DNA from: Paraburkholderia nodosa | GTDB lineage: Bacteria > Pseudomonadota > Gammaproteobacteria > Burkholderiales > Burkholderiaceae | DNA length: 64,000 nucleotides | NCBI RefSeq assembly: GCF_001718195.1 | Contig: NZ_MCNV01000013.1 | Location: 124,001 to 188,000 of the forward strand | Direction: 5' to 3' | Shown here: piece after piece, positions 41,775 to 50,041 of the stretch | How positions within the stretch are numbered: the first letter of the stretch is position 1 | How the letters are laid out: each line of letters opens with the position of its first letter | Made by a program: the position numbers and the translations under genes | The notes under the pieces: generated by a model | What the model was told of the DNA's origin: nothing | Database searches by the model: none | What the model saw: the letters and a program-made list of their open reading frames with translations, nothing else

Positions 41775-42986
41775 ATGGACTTTCGCGTAGACCCCGCCGA
41801 CATTGCGTTCCGCGAAGAAGTGCGGGCTTTTCTCAAAGCGCACCTGCCGGCGGATATGGCGTTTCGCGGCCAGCAGGGCTTCCTCGCAGGCGACGACGAT
41901 TCGCAGCGCTGGACCCGCATTCTGCATGAAACACGCGGATGGTCGGTGCCGCATTGGCCCGTCGCCGATGGCGGCACGGGCTGGACCGCGATGCAGCGCT
42001 ACATCTTCGAGGAAGAGTGCTATCTGGCGGGCGCTCCAACGCAGAATCAGGCGGGTGTATCGCTCGTCGGACCCGTGATTTGCGAGTTCGGAAACGAAGA
42101 GCAGAAGCGCTGCTTTCTTCCACCGATTCAGCGCGGCGAAGTGTTCTGGGTGCAGGGCTTTTCGGAGCCGGGTTCGGGCTCCGATCTCGCGTCGCTGCGC
42201 ACGACGGCGGTTCGCGATGGAGACCACTACATCGTCAACGGACAAAAGATCTGGACGAGCTTTGGCGCCTATGGCCAATGGAACTTCGTGCTGGTACGAA
42301 CGGACAGCGAAGCGAAGCCGCAGAAGGGCATTTCATTCCTCCTGCTCGACATGGCGACGCCGGGTGTCACAGTGCGGCCCATCGGGTCGCTCGACGGTTG
42401 TCATCACCTGGCCGAAGTGTTTTACGACAACGTGCGCGTGCCCGCCGAAAACCTGATCGGCGAAGTGAACAAAGGCTGGGGATATACGAAGTTTCTGCTC
42501 TTTAACGAACGTGCGTTCCTCGGCGCCGAAGCACCGGCGCTCAAGCGTTATCTGCGCAAGATCCGGCACTACGCGTCGCGCGAGCGCGTGGCGGGCAGGC
42601 CATTGATCCAGGACCCCACGTTTGCCTCGCGTCTCGCGCAGCATGAACTGGAGGTTCGGGCGATCGATATGGCGGTGCAGAAGATTCTGCATCAAGGGAT
42701 CGACGAGCGTAGCGGCGGCATGGCAATCGGGTCCATGCTCAAGGTGCGAGGCTCGGAACTTCACCAGAAGCTCACGGAAATGTTGCTGGAGGTGATTGGC
42801 GACTACGGCGCCGTGTTCTACCCCGATCCGAACGAGGAACATGCACTGCGCGACGCGTCGTTTATCGGGCCCGAATACGCGCCGGGCCTCGCCGCCGAGG
42901 TTTTCTACCGGCGCGCGTGCACGATCTACGGCGGCACGGCCGAAATCCAGCGCAACATCATCGCGAAGGCGATGTTCGACCTGTGA
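41775..42986 (+). CDS. Acyl-CoA dehydrogenase, subunit-like (catalytic Glu replaced)
   Basis: A 403-residue acyl-CoA dehydrogenase. FAD/substrate motifs QGFSEPGSGSDLASLRT near residue 130 and GQKIWTSFGAYGQW near 155 are intact. In single-chain enzymes the C-terminus carries the catalytic Glu in a YEGT motif; here the segment reads IYGGTAEIQRN, with Gly386. This pattern, and the adjacent second dehydrogenase gene, fit the heterotetrameric alpha2beta2 enzymes of steroid side-chain degradation, in which one subunit holds the base. It starts 5 bp after the ligase. Its closest relative in the window is the gene at 62849. Confidence 0.87.
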   Translation: MDFRVDPADIAFREEVRAFLKAHLPADMAFRGQQGFLAGDDDSQRWTRILHETRGWSVPHWPVADGGTGWTAMQRYIFEEECYLAGAPTQNQAGVSLVGPVICEFGNEEQKRCFLPPIQRGEVFWVQGFSEPGSGSDLASLRTTAVRDGDHYIVNGQKIWTSFGAYGQWNFVLVRTDSEAKPQKGISFLLLDMATPGVTVRPIGSLDGCHHLAEVFYDNVRVPAENLIGEVNKGWGYTKFLLFNERAFLGAEAPALKRYLRKIRHYASRERVAGRPLIQDPTFASRLAQHELEVRAIDMAVQKILHQGIDERSGGMAIGSMLKVRGSELHQKLTEMLLEVIGDYGAVFYPDPNEEHALRDASFIGPEYAPGLAAEVFYRRACTIYGGTAEIQRNIIAKAMFDL

Positions 42987-43065
42987 CGCCTGCGTCGATC
43001 CAGGAACAGCCGTCGATCCCCGTTACGGGTGATCGCATCAATTGCCGGTAGATAGAGGGTGCAGC

Positions 43066-44226
43066 ATGGACTTCGAGTTGAGCGACGAACAGCGGATGCT
43101 GCAGGAAAGCGCGCAGCGCTTCGTGCAAAAGAGCTATACGTTCGAACATCGCAGCAATCTGGCTTCGCAACGCGGCGGTTTCTCGCGTGAGACATGGCGC
43201 GTGCTCGCAGAAATGGGTTGGCTTGGCATCGCGGTGCCGGAGGAAATGGGCGGGCTCGGTTTCTCGCCGGTGGAGAGCGCCATCGTGGCCGAGCAGATCG
43301 GGCGCGCACTGGTGCTCGAACCCTACGTGATGTGTGGCGTTTTTCCGGCCTCGCTCGTCACGCGCTGCGGGCGCGAAGGACAGCGCGAAACCATGCTCGG
43401 GGAAATCGTCTCCGGCGAAGCCGTTTATGCGGTCGCGCACAGCGAGCGCGAGGCGCGAGGCCAGGTGCACTACGTCACGGCCACGGCGCAGAAGACGGCA
43501 GACGGCGCCTGGCGCCTGGACGGCTACAAAACGCTCGTGGTAGGTGCACCCGTTGCCGACCGGCTGCTTGTCGTCGCTCGCACCGCGGGTGCGGCCGGTG
43601 ACAAGGACGGCATCGGTATTTTTCTCGTCGATCCGAAGCAGGCGGGCGTGACGCTCAAGACGTGCGCGCTGCTCGACGGCACGCCGTCGGCCGATCTGCT
43701 GCTCGATGGCGTGATCGTGGCAGATGCCGATGTCGTCGGCGAGCCAGGGCGCGCTTACGAAGGACTACAGGCCGCAGTTGACGAAGCCATCGTTGCGATT
43801 TGCGCGGAACTGGTGGGCGATATGGAAGACGCCATTGAACTCGCTTCGGACTACCTGAAAACACGCAAGCAGTTCGGCGTTCCTATTGGCAGCTTCCAGG
43901 CGCTGCAACACCGTATGGCCGACATGGCGATCGATGCCATGCAGGCGCGCGCAACACTGCACCGTGCATTGCTTGCGCTCAGCGAGGACAGCACGAAGCG
44001 AAGCGTGGAGATCTCAGGCTGCAAGGCGCAGACCACGCGCAGTGCGAAGTTCGTCACGCAGCAAGGCATTCAGTTGCACGGCGGTTATGGCATCACGAAC
44101 GAATACAAGGTAGGTCATCACTATCGCCGCCATCTCGTGCTCGACGCGTTGTTCGGCAACATGGACTATCACCTGAATCGCTACGCGTGCCAGATTCAAC
44201 ACGAGGCATTGGCGGCGACGGCTTGA
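43066..44226 (+). CDS. Acyl-CoA dehydrogenase, partner subunit-like
   Basis: A 386-residue acyl-CoA dehydrogenase-like protein, shorter in its middle domain than classical members. It shows the start DFELSDEQRMLQESAQRFVQ, the helix RKQFGVPIGSFQALQHRMADM at about 268-288, and the C-terminal QLHGGYGITNEYKVGHHYRR. The FAD-phosphate motif SEPGxGSD is not evident (SEREARGQVHYV takes its place), so it may not bind FAD alone. Together with the gene before it, it should form a heteromeric dehydrogenase that introduces an alpha,beta double bond into a bulky acyl-CoA. ATG 43066 is the family start. Confidence 0.85.
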   Translation: MDFELSDEQRMLQESAQRFVQKSYTFEHRSNLASQRGGFSRETWRVLAEMGWLGIAVPEEMGGLGFSPVESAIVAEQIGRALVLEPYVMCGVFPASLVTRCGREGQRETMLGEIVSGEAVYAVAHSEREARGQVHYVTATAQKTADGAWRLDGYKTLVVGAPVADRLLVVARTAGAAGDKDGIGIFLVDPKQAGVTLKTCALLDGTPSADLLLDGVIVADADVVGEPGRAYEGLQAAVDEAIVAICAELVGDMEDAIELASDYLKTRKQFGVPIGSFQALQHRMADMAIDAMQARATLHRALLALSEDSTKRSVEISGCKAQTTRSAKFVTQQGIQLHGGYGITNEYKVGHHYRRHLVLDALFGNMDYHLNRYACQIQHEALAATA

Positions 44227-44245
44227 ACCTTATCGAGGCACTGCC

Positions 44246-44983
44246 ATGGACGCAACAAGAACCGATCTGCTCGGCACGACGCGTGAGGACGCCGTTCTCA
44301 CGCTTACACTGAACCGGCCCGAGGCGCGCAATGCGCTGAACCTTGCGTTGACCGAAGCGCTGGTCGAAGCACTGCGCCGCTTCGAAGCCGACGAAAGCCT
44401 GCGCGTGCTGATTGTGACGGGCGCCGATCCGGCCTTTTGCTCGGGGCTCGACCTCAATGACTTCTCCGCGCCAAATGCGCCGCGCGCGCAAGTCGCAGAA
44501 ATGATCGACGTGTGGCCGCACATCACCAAGCCGGTGATCGCGGCGGTGAACGGCGCCGCCGTTACCGGCGGGTTCGAGCTTGCAATGGGATGCGATTTCA
44601 TCCTTGCGTCCGAGCGAGCGCGCTTTGCCGACACGCATACGAAAATCGGCGCGCTCGCAGGCGGCGGCATGACAGCGCGGCTGCCCTATATCGTGGGCCC
44701 GAGGTGGGCCAAGCAGATCAGCCTGACGAGCGAGCCGATCGACGCGGCAACCGCGTTGCGCATTGGTCTTGTGAACGAGGTGGTGGGTCACGATCAGTTG
44801 ATGGAGCGGGCAAAGGCGGTTGCGAAGACGATTGCGAGCCGTCGTCCCGACCTCGTCGCAACCGTCAAGCAGGTGATCGATCAGGGCGCGCTGGCAACAC
44901 TCCAGGATGCCTTGCGCATCGAGAAGGCCGCGCTGGCGGAACGAAAGCAACGCGGCAGCATGGCGTGGCAAGTTCAGAAATAA
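44246..44983 (+). CDS. Enoyl-CoA hydratase/isomerase family protein
   Basis: A 245-residue crotonase-fold protein with CSGLDLNDF near residue 64 and NGAAVTGGFELAMGCDFILA near 99-118. The Glu in GGFELA occupies the first catalytic position. The second Glu position (usually in LPEVxxG) reads THTKIGALAGGG, so hydration through a two-Glu mechanism is uncertain; an isomerase or a hydrolase is possible. It starts at ATG 44246 with a gagg site, 19 bp after the dehydrogenase subunit. It acts in the same operon as the ligase and probably follows the dehydrogenase step. Confidence 0.84.
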   Translation: MDATRTDLLGTTREDAVLTLTLNRPEARNALNLALTEALVEALRRFEADESLRVLIVTGADPAFCSGLDLNDFSAPNAPRAQVAEMIDVWPHITKPVIAAVNGAAVTGGFELAMGCDFILASERARFADTHTKIGALAGGGMTARLPYIVGPRWAKQISLTSEPIDAATALRIGLVNEVVGHDQLMERAKAVAKTIASRRPDLVATVKQVIDQGALATLQDALRIEKAALAERKQRGSMAWQVQK

Positions 44984-45062
44984 TCGATTCGCCGAACAAG
45001 GCGCGTAACCCGGGCGCGGTAGCGCCGGCTCATCCAGCAACTCTGGCCCTACGGCGCCAAAC

Positions 45063-45857
45063 ATGACAAATCTATACGGCCTTCCAGACGATATTCAAGT
45101 CACGGCAGATGGCGGCCTGCGCATCATCACGCTCAACCGGCCCGACGATCTGAACGCGTCGACTACGGAGATGTTGTTTAGCTATCCAAAGCTATTCGCG
45201 GCGCTCGCTGACGATCCCGAGGCGCGCGTGGCCATTCTCACGGGTGCGGGGCGGGCATTCAGCGCAGGCGGAGACATGAACCATTTCGTCAAGACGCTCG
45301 ACGACCCCGAGTTCGCCCGGCGGGTTCAAGAGAACGCACGCCAGACCATACACGGTTTCATCGACGTACCGATTCCGATTATCGCAGCGGTCAACGGCCC
45401 TGCGGTGGGGTGGGGCGCGACGATGGCCACGTTGTGCGACATCGTTCTGATGACCGAGGAATCGTTTCTGGCCGAACCGCATATCAACATCGGTCTAGTC
45501 GTGGGCGATGGTATTTCCGTAGCGTGGCCGCTCTACACGAGCCTGCTGCGGGCGAAGGAACTGATCTTTACGGGCGATCGCATCACTGCGCAGCAGGCGG
45601 TTGAATACGGACTCGCCAACCGCGTCGTGGAGCCGGGCAAGCTGATGGACGAAGCGTTGGCGCTTGCCGAAAAGCTGCTCAAGCAACCGCGTCACGCGCT
45701 GCGCGAAACCAAGAAGCTGATGAATCTCCACCTCCATCGCAGTGCCGCGCAGATGCTCGACACGACGCTTGCGCGGCAGCTTGCGGCAACGCTCAGCGAT
45801 GAGCATCACGAGATTGCCTCGGCGTTCATCGCTCAGCAGAAACGCAAACAGGGCTAA
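45063..45857 (+). CDS. Enoyl-CoA hydratase/isomerase family protein
   Basis: A 264-residue crotonase-fold protein. FSAGGDMNHF near residue 70 forms one part of the oxyanion hole. NGPAVGWGATMATLCDIVLM near 110-128 has Gly-Ala in place of the usual Gly-Gly-Glu, and EPHINIGLVVGDG replaces the second Glu region. Catalytic acids are therefore shifted or missing relative to classical hydratases. Relatives with this pattern occur as hydratases of branched or cyclic enoyl-CoA. It lies 80 bp after the preceding crotonase and 52 bp before the broken SDR. The exact reaction is open. Confidence 0.82.
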   Translation: MTNLYGLPDDIQVTADGGLRIITLNRPDDLNASTTEMLFSYPKLFAALADDPEARVAILTGAGRAFSAGGDMNHFVKTLDDPEFARRVQENARQTIHGFIDVPIPIIAAVNGPAVGWGATMATLCDIVLMTEESFLAEPHINIGLVVGDGISVAWPLYTSLLRAKELIFTGDRITAQQAVEYGLANRVVEPGKLMDEALALAEKLLKQPRHALRETKKLMNLHLHRSAAQMLDTTLARQLAATLSDEHHEIASAFIAQQKRKQG

Positions 45858-45908
45858 TTGGCACGGTGATTCTCCTTCATCGGCACCCCATTCTTATGTG
45901 GAGTACGC

Positions 45909-46684
45909 ATGGGCTCTTCGCTTTTCGACTTGACCGATAAGGTCGCCATCATCACGGGATCGAGTCGCGGCATTGGGTACGCCAGCGCGCTCGGCATGGC
46001 AGAGCACGGTGCAAAGGTCGTCATTTCCGGCCGTAACGCCGACGCGTGCGAAACCGCCGCGCAAGCCATCAACGAAAAGATCGGCAGCCGGGTGGCGATG
46101 CCGTTTGCCTGCAACATCGGGCGCAAGGCCGAGCTGCAAAATCTCGTGGAGGCAGCGAACGGCAAGTGGGGCAGAGTCGATATCGTGATGGCCAATGCGG
46201 CAATTCATCCCTGGATCGGATCCGCGATCTGCCGGACGAAACGTTCAACAAGTTCATGCAAGTCAACGTGCAGAGCAATATCTGGCTCGCGCAGATGACC
46301 ATGCCGGGCATGATCGAGCGCGGCTATGGCCGCTTCATTTCGGTGGCATCGGTGGTCGGTCTGTTCGGCGACGCCGTGACGGGAACCTACGGGCTCACCA
46401 AGGCCGCCGATATGCAACTGGTGCGAAACCTCGCGATGGAATTCGCAGCGAAGGGGGTCACTGCCAACTGCATTGCGCCGGGCACATTCAAGACCGAGAT
46501 GGCGCGTTCGCAATGGGAAGACGAGGCGATGGTCGAATGGTACCGTGGCCGCAATCCGTCGCAACGCTTCGGCGAAGTCGAGGAGATTGCCGGGCTCGCC
46601 GTGCTTCTGGCGTCGCCCTCGGGTGGCTATATCAATGGCCAGACGATCGCGGTGGACGGTGGCCACACGATTTCGTTTCGCTGA
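45909..46684 (+). pseudogene. Short-chain dehydrogenase gene with a frameshift
   Basis: The two halves of a classical SDR lie in different frames. The first (from ATG 45909) has ITGSSRGIG near residue 16 and ANAAIHPW near 97. The second continues in the -1 frame from about 46220 with RDLPDETFNKFMQVN, SVASVVG, GTYGLTKAAD (catalytic Tyr and Lys) and VDGGHTISF, ending at 46684. One missing base in the stretch ggatcggatccg (46213-46224) explains the shift; with it restored the protein would have about 258 residues. This may be a real inactivation or a sequencing error. If functional, the enzyme would serve the same operon. Confidence 0.85.
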
Positions 46685-46705
46685 TTTGCGCGAGGAAACC
46701 GCATC

Positions 46706-47698
46706 GTGCGCCCACAGATGTTCAAGACGCGAATCACCGATCTGCTCGGCATTCGCCACCCCATTCTTTGCGGCGGTCTCGGGCCACGCGTGTCCGACGC
46801 TCGATACGTCGCCGCCGTCGTCAACGCAGGCGGCATGGGGTTCATCGTCGGCGCCGGCTTTCCCGATGCCGACGAATTTCGCAACGAGTTGCGGACCTGC
46901 CGTGAACTCAGCGGTGCGAAGAACTTCGGCGTCAATCTCTACATATCACGGCAAGCGAGTGGCGTGGAGCGCGTCAAGCAACAGATCCGCATTCTGATCG
47001 AAGAGAAAGTCGCTTGCGTGGAAACGGCGGGCGCGAGTCCGGAAGCGGTCGTGCCCATCCTCAAAGAGGCGGGCATCAAGGTTTTGCACAAGGTGCCCGC
47101 TGTGCGCTATGCACATACGGCCGTGCGGATGGGCGTCGACGGTGTGATCGTCGTCGGCAACGAATGCGGCGGCCACCCCGGCATCTATCAGATCGGCAGT
47201 ATCGTGCAGGCCGCGCAGGCGCCGCGGGAAGTTGGCTTGCCTGTCGTGATTGGCGGCGGCATCGGTACGGGGCGCCAGCTTGCAGGCGTGCTGGCGATGG
47301 GGGCCGACGCCGTCATCATGGGCACGCGCATGATGGTTGCAGAGGAGCTGTGGATTCATCCCGAGGTCAAGGCGAAGGTGGTGGCGGGCGACGGCAGCGA
47401 GAGCGTCGTGGTCAAGTCTGCGATCCGTGATCACCACCGCGTGCTGCGCAACGAGAGCGCTGAGGCGGTCCTGGAGCTGGATCGCGCGCAGGTGACCGAA
47501 TTCGAGCAATTCCGTCCTCACGTGATGGGCGCGCTCGCACACGATGCCTACGTGACTGGCGACACCCGCAAGGGCATGATCGACTACGGCCACGCGGCGG
47601 TCTTTGCCGATGCGGTGAGGAACGTCGAAGCCATCTTCGACGAGATGATCGACGACGCGGTAGCTGCGTCGGACCGGCTGGGCAAACTGATGACGTAG
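46706..47698 (+). CDS. Nitronate monooxygenase-family FMN oxidoreductase
   Basis: A 330-residue NMO/FabK-type flavoprotein. The FMN-site stretches are VVNAGGMGFIVGAGF near residue 39, NECGGHPGI with the conserved His near 150, and GGGIGTGRQLAGVLAMGADAVIMGTRMM at 180-207. Translation begins at GTG 46706 behind gaggaaa; ATG 46718 is an alternative. It is the last gene of the ligase operon. Its overall layout is like that of the gene at 35561, so the two may perform related flavin-dependent reductions or oxidations of CoA esters. Nitronate as a substrate is not suggested by the context. Confidence 0.83.
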   Translation: MRPQMFKTRITDLLGIRHPILCGGLGPRVSDARYVAAVVNAGGMGFIVGAGFPDADEFRNELRTCRELSGAKNFGVNLYISRQASGVERVKQQIRILIEEKVACVETAGASPEAVVPILKEAGIKVLHKVPAVRYAHTAVRMGVDGVIVVGNECGGHPGIYQIGSIVQAAQAPREVGLPVVIGGGIGTGRQLAGVLAMGADAVIMGTRMMVAEELWIHPEVKAKVVAGDGSESVVVKSAIRDHHRVLRNESAEAVLELDRAQVTEFEQFRPHVMGALAHDAYVTGDTRKGMIDYGHAAVFADAVRNVEAIFDEMIDDAVAASDRLGKLMT

Positions 47699-47778
47699 AA
47701 AGTTGTCATGGCGACGATAGAGCGTGCAGGGGTCTGGCAGGTCCGGCACACGTGGCCCCTGGGCTACAATCTCAGGCG

Positions 47779-47798
47779 TACTGGTTTCAATACCTGTA
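47779..47798. promoter_or_regulatory. Inverted repeat before the TetR gene
   Basis: TACTGGT-N6-ACCTGTA is a 20-bp near-palindrome 29 bp before the TetR start. It may be an autoregulatory site. It differs from the shared pattern GNAYRRYRTTC, although GTACTGGTTTC inside it agrees at 8 of 11 positions. Confidence 0.45.
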
Positions 47799-47826
47799 AT
47801 GCATACGCAATCTCTATCGGCACGCC

Positions 47827-48507
47827 ATGAACGCAGTGAAAAGGCCGCAGGCCACGCTTGAGGACGAGGCTTTGCCAGGTGCGAAGCGGGGGCGCCCATT
47901 CAAGGCCGACGCGGCGAAGCGCCAGGACGAACTGCTCGATCACACACTGGAGCAGTTCATGGCCGTGGGCTATCGAGCCGCGACCATGGACGGCATTGCG
48001 GCCTCGTTTGGCGCGAGCAAGTCCACGATCTACCGGCGCTATGGAAGCAAGGCCGGTCTGCTGAGCGCGGCGATGGAGCGCGGCGTTCCGCTGCTCCTCG
48101 ATCCGCTTGCCCAGGTCTCCACCGATGCTCGCCGCTCGCCGCGCTCGGTTCTGCGCGATTACGGCGAAATCATTCAGTCTTATCACGCCGATCCGAGCAT
48201 ACGCGCGATGTGGCGGGCGGTAAGTGAGGCGAGGGAAGAACTGGGCGACATGCTGGGGCACGTCGTAGAACAGCAGGATAGGGCGCTGGCTCCCATCGCC
48301 GACTATCTCGCTACGCTGGCACGCAACGGAAAGATCGCTGTTGCCGAGCCGCGTGCGGCCGCTGCGTGTTTCGGCGCGCTGACGAGTGGCGGTCTCGCCA
48401 GCTTCCTCGGCGAGCCGCCTCGCGAGAACGAGCGGCGAGGCGCGCTGGAGTTTGCGCTCACGCTGTTTCTGGACGGCATACTGCCGCGTGCGTCTGCACG
48501 GAAATAA
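47827..48507 (+). CDS. TetR-family regulator, candidate repressor of the supercluster
   Basis: A 226-residue protein. After a basic linker (KRGRPFKADAAKRQDELLD) comes the TetR helix-turn-helix at residues 45-75 (YRAATMDGIAASFGASKSTIYRRYGSK), then an all-helical ligand domain with a C-terminal TetR_C-like segment. It is the only TetR gene in the window and sits between the ligase operon and the dehydrogenase/SnoaL pair. TetR repressors of acyl-CoA pathways bind short palindromes over promoters and release with a CoA ester. The shared palindromic operator at promoters of this cluster fits such a protein. The link is by inference. Confidence 0.85.
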   Translation: MNAVKRPQATLEDEALPGAKRGRPFKADAAKRQDELLDHTLEQFMAVGYRAATMDGIAASFGASKSTIYRRYGSKAGLLSAAMERGVPLLLDPLAQVSTDARRSPRSVLRDYGEIIQSYHADPSIRAMWRAVSEAREELGDMLGHVVEQQDRALAPIADYLATLARNGKIAVAEPRAAAACFGALTSGGLASFLGEPPRENERRGALEFALTLFLDGILPRASARK

Positions 48508-48528
48508 GTGAGAGCTTGCGCTGCGGCG

Positions 48529-49416
48529 CTAACCAAACAGTTTGCACAACGTGCCGCCCATGGGAACGGGGAGCGTCGCGCCTTCGTCGTAAGGCCAGCG
48601 CAACATGCCGAGGGCGGCTGCGGCACCGCCGTCCACGTGCAGTACCTGACCTGTGATCGACCTCGCGAGGTCGGATGCGAGGAACAGCACGGCATTGGCG
48701 AGGTCGTCCGCGGCAGGAGGCGTTTGCAGCGGGATGTACATCTGAAAGGCCTTCGCCCACCATTCGGCCGGGGCGTCGGCGTTGAGCGAGCGCCATGGTT
48801 CGGGAATGGCTGCGGCGTTGCCCGCGCTGGGCGTCGTATCGGGCGCGATCAGGTTCACGCGTATTCCGTGCGGGCCGAGTTCCCATGCCATCGCTTTCGA
48901 GAAGTTCGTCGTTGCCGCTTTCGCGCCCGCGTAGACGGCAAAACCGCCGGCACCGCGATGTGCTTCGATGGTCGTGAAATTCACGATCGATCCGCCGCGC
49001 CCGCTGCGCTGTAATAGCGGCACCGCGTGACGCATCGATTCGACTACGTAGCCAAAATTGCGCTGAACGTCGTCGGCGCAATCGCGCTCCGCGCGTTCCA
49101 TGAATGGCTGCATGCACGTGCCGCCAACCACGTTGACAAGCACATCGATACCGTCGAAGAAGCGCGCGGTCTCGCCATAGAACTGCGCGAGTTGGTCACT
49201 TCGTGTGGCGTCCGCATGCATGTCGAACACGCGGCGTCCCATCTCCCTTAGCGCCGCCGATGTGCTTGCAATGCTTTCGTCATCGATGTCACAAAACGCG
49301 ATGTCAACGCCGGCCTCGCCGAGCGCAAGCGCGACCGCTTTGCCAATTCCTGCCGCACCACCAATCAACACGGCTCTGCGCCCTTCGAGTGCGCCCCTGC
49401 GATCCAGAAATTCCAT
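48529..49416 (-). CDS. Short-chain dehydrogenase/reductase
   Basis: A 295-residue SDR, longer at the C-terminus than usual. The cofactor loop is IGGAAGIGK near residue 18. A Val-Gly pair (VNVVGGT) replaces NNAG. The catalytic region is NFTTIEAHRG with Thr, then YAGAK. The C-terminal extension DEGATLPVPMGGTLCKLFG may cover the active site. An Asp after the second strand (CDIDDES) favours NAD+. It converges with the TetR gene and is divergent from a SnoaL-like gene, with a strong palindrome between. It probably oxidises or reduces a hydroxyacyl intermediate. Confidence 0.82.
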   Translation of the reverse strand: MEFLDRRGALEGRRAVLIGGAAGIGKAVALALGEAGVDIAFCDIDDESIASTSAALREMGRRVFDMHADATRSDQLAQFYGETARFFDGIDVLVNVVGGTCMQPFMERAERDCADDVQRNFGYVVESMRHAVPLLQRSGRGGSIVNFTTIEAHRGAGGFAVYAGAKAATTNFSKAMAWELGPHGIRVNLIAPDTTPSAGNAAAIPEPWRSLNADAPAEWWAKAFQMYIPLQTPPAADDLANAVLFLASDLARSITGQVLHVDGGAAAALGMLRWPYDEGATLPVPMGGTLCKLFG

Positions 49417-49478
49417 CGACTTCTCCTTTCATTGGGATGTGAGTGAGCGAAGAACACGGCAGAATCCGCGTATTGAAT

Positions 49479-49499
49479 AATGGTACCGACGGTGCTATT
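49479..49499. promoter_or_regulatory. 21-bp palindrome in the SDR/SnoaL divergent gap
   Basis: AATGGTACCGACGGTGCTATT agrees with its reverse complement at 16 of 21 positions (AATrGyACC core). It is a likely operator for both divergent genes and does not match the shared regulon pattern. Confidence 0.5.
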
Positions 49500-49556
49500 G
49501 TTTCTCAAGGGTATCAAAGCAATGTGCCGAAGACGTCGATCCATGGAGGAACCTGC

Positions 49557-50000
49557 GTGACCGACATCGAACGACTCCTTGCAATCGAGGAAATCAAGCA
49601 GCTCAAAGCGCGTTATCTGCGCTGTGTCGATACGAAGCACTGGGAAGCATTCGGCGCAGTGTTCGCGCCTGATGGCCAACTCGACATCAGCGACGATGTC
49701 CCGGGATGCATTCTTGCGGGCAGGGAGAACATCGTGCGCGCGGTCAGTGTCCCGCTTGCCGGATGCGTAAGCGTTCATCACGGCCATTGCCCCGAGATCG
49801 ATATCACATCGAGCACCACGGCCAACGGCACCTGGGCAATGGAAGACATGTTGCGCTGGGGGGCGAAGTCGGCGTATCCGAATCGCACGCTGCATGGCTA
49901 CGGCCACTATGTCGAGACCTACGAGAAGATCGACGGCCAGTGGCTTATCAAGAGCATGAAACTGCAGCGACTGCGCGTCGATGTCGGAGTGCAGACGTGA
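49557..50000 (+). CDS. SnoaL-like (NTF2-fold) protein
   Basis: A 147-residue protein starting at GTG 49557, where ggagg sits 7 bp upstream. The family pattern ERLLAIEEIKQLKARYLRCVDTKHWEAFGAVFAPDG occupies residues 5-40. VHHGHCPEIDITSSTTANGTW holds His and Asp residues in the central strands. The fold is that of SnoaL-type dehydratases, isomerases and hydrolases. Its stop overlaps a possible start (GTG 49997) of the Gfo/Idh-type gene, so the two are co-translated or nearly so. Like the gene at 34111, it may act on a ring intermediate. Confidence 0.78.
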   Translation: MTDIERLLAIEEIKQLKARYLRCVDTKHWEAFGAVFAPDGQLDISDDVPGCILAGRENIVRAVSVPLAGCVSVHHGHCPEIDITSSTTANGTWAMEDMLRWGAKSAYPNRTLHGYGHYVETYEKIDGQWLIKSMKLQRLRVDVGVQT

Positions 50001-50041
50001 GTGCAATAAACCCATCGGAAGCAAGACATGGAGAAGCGATC

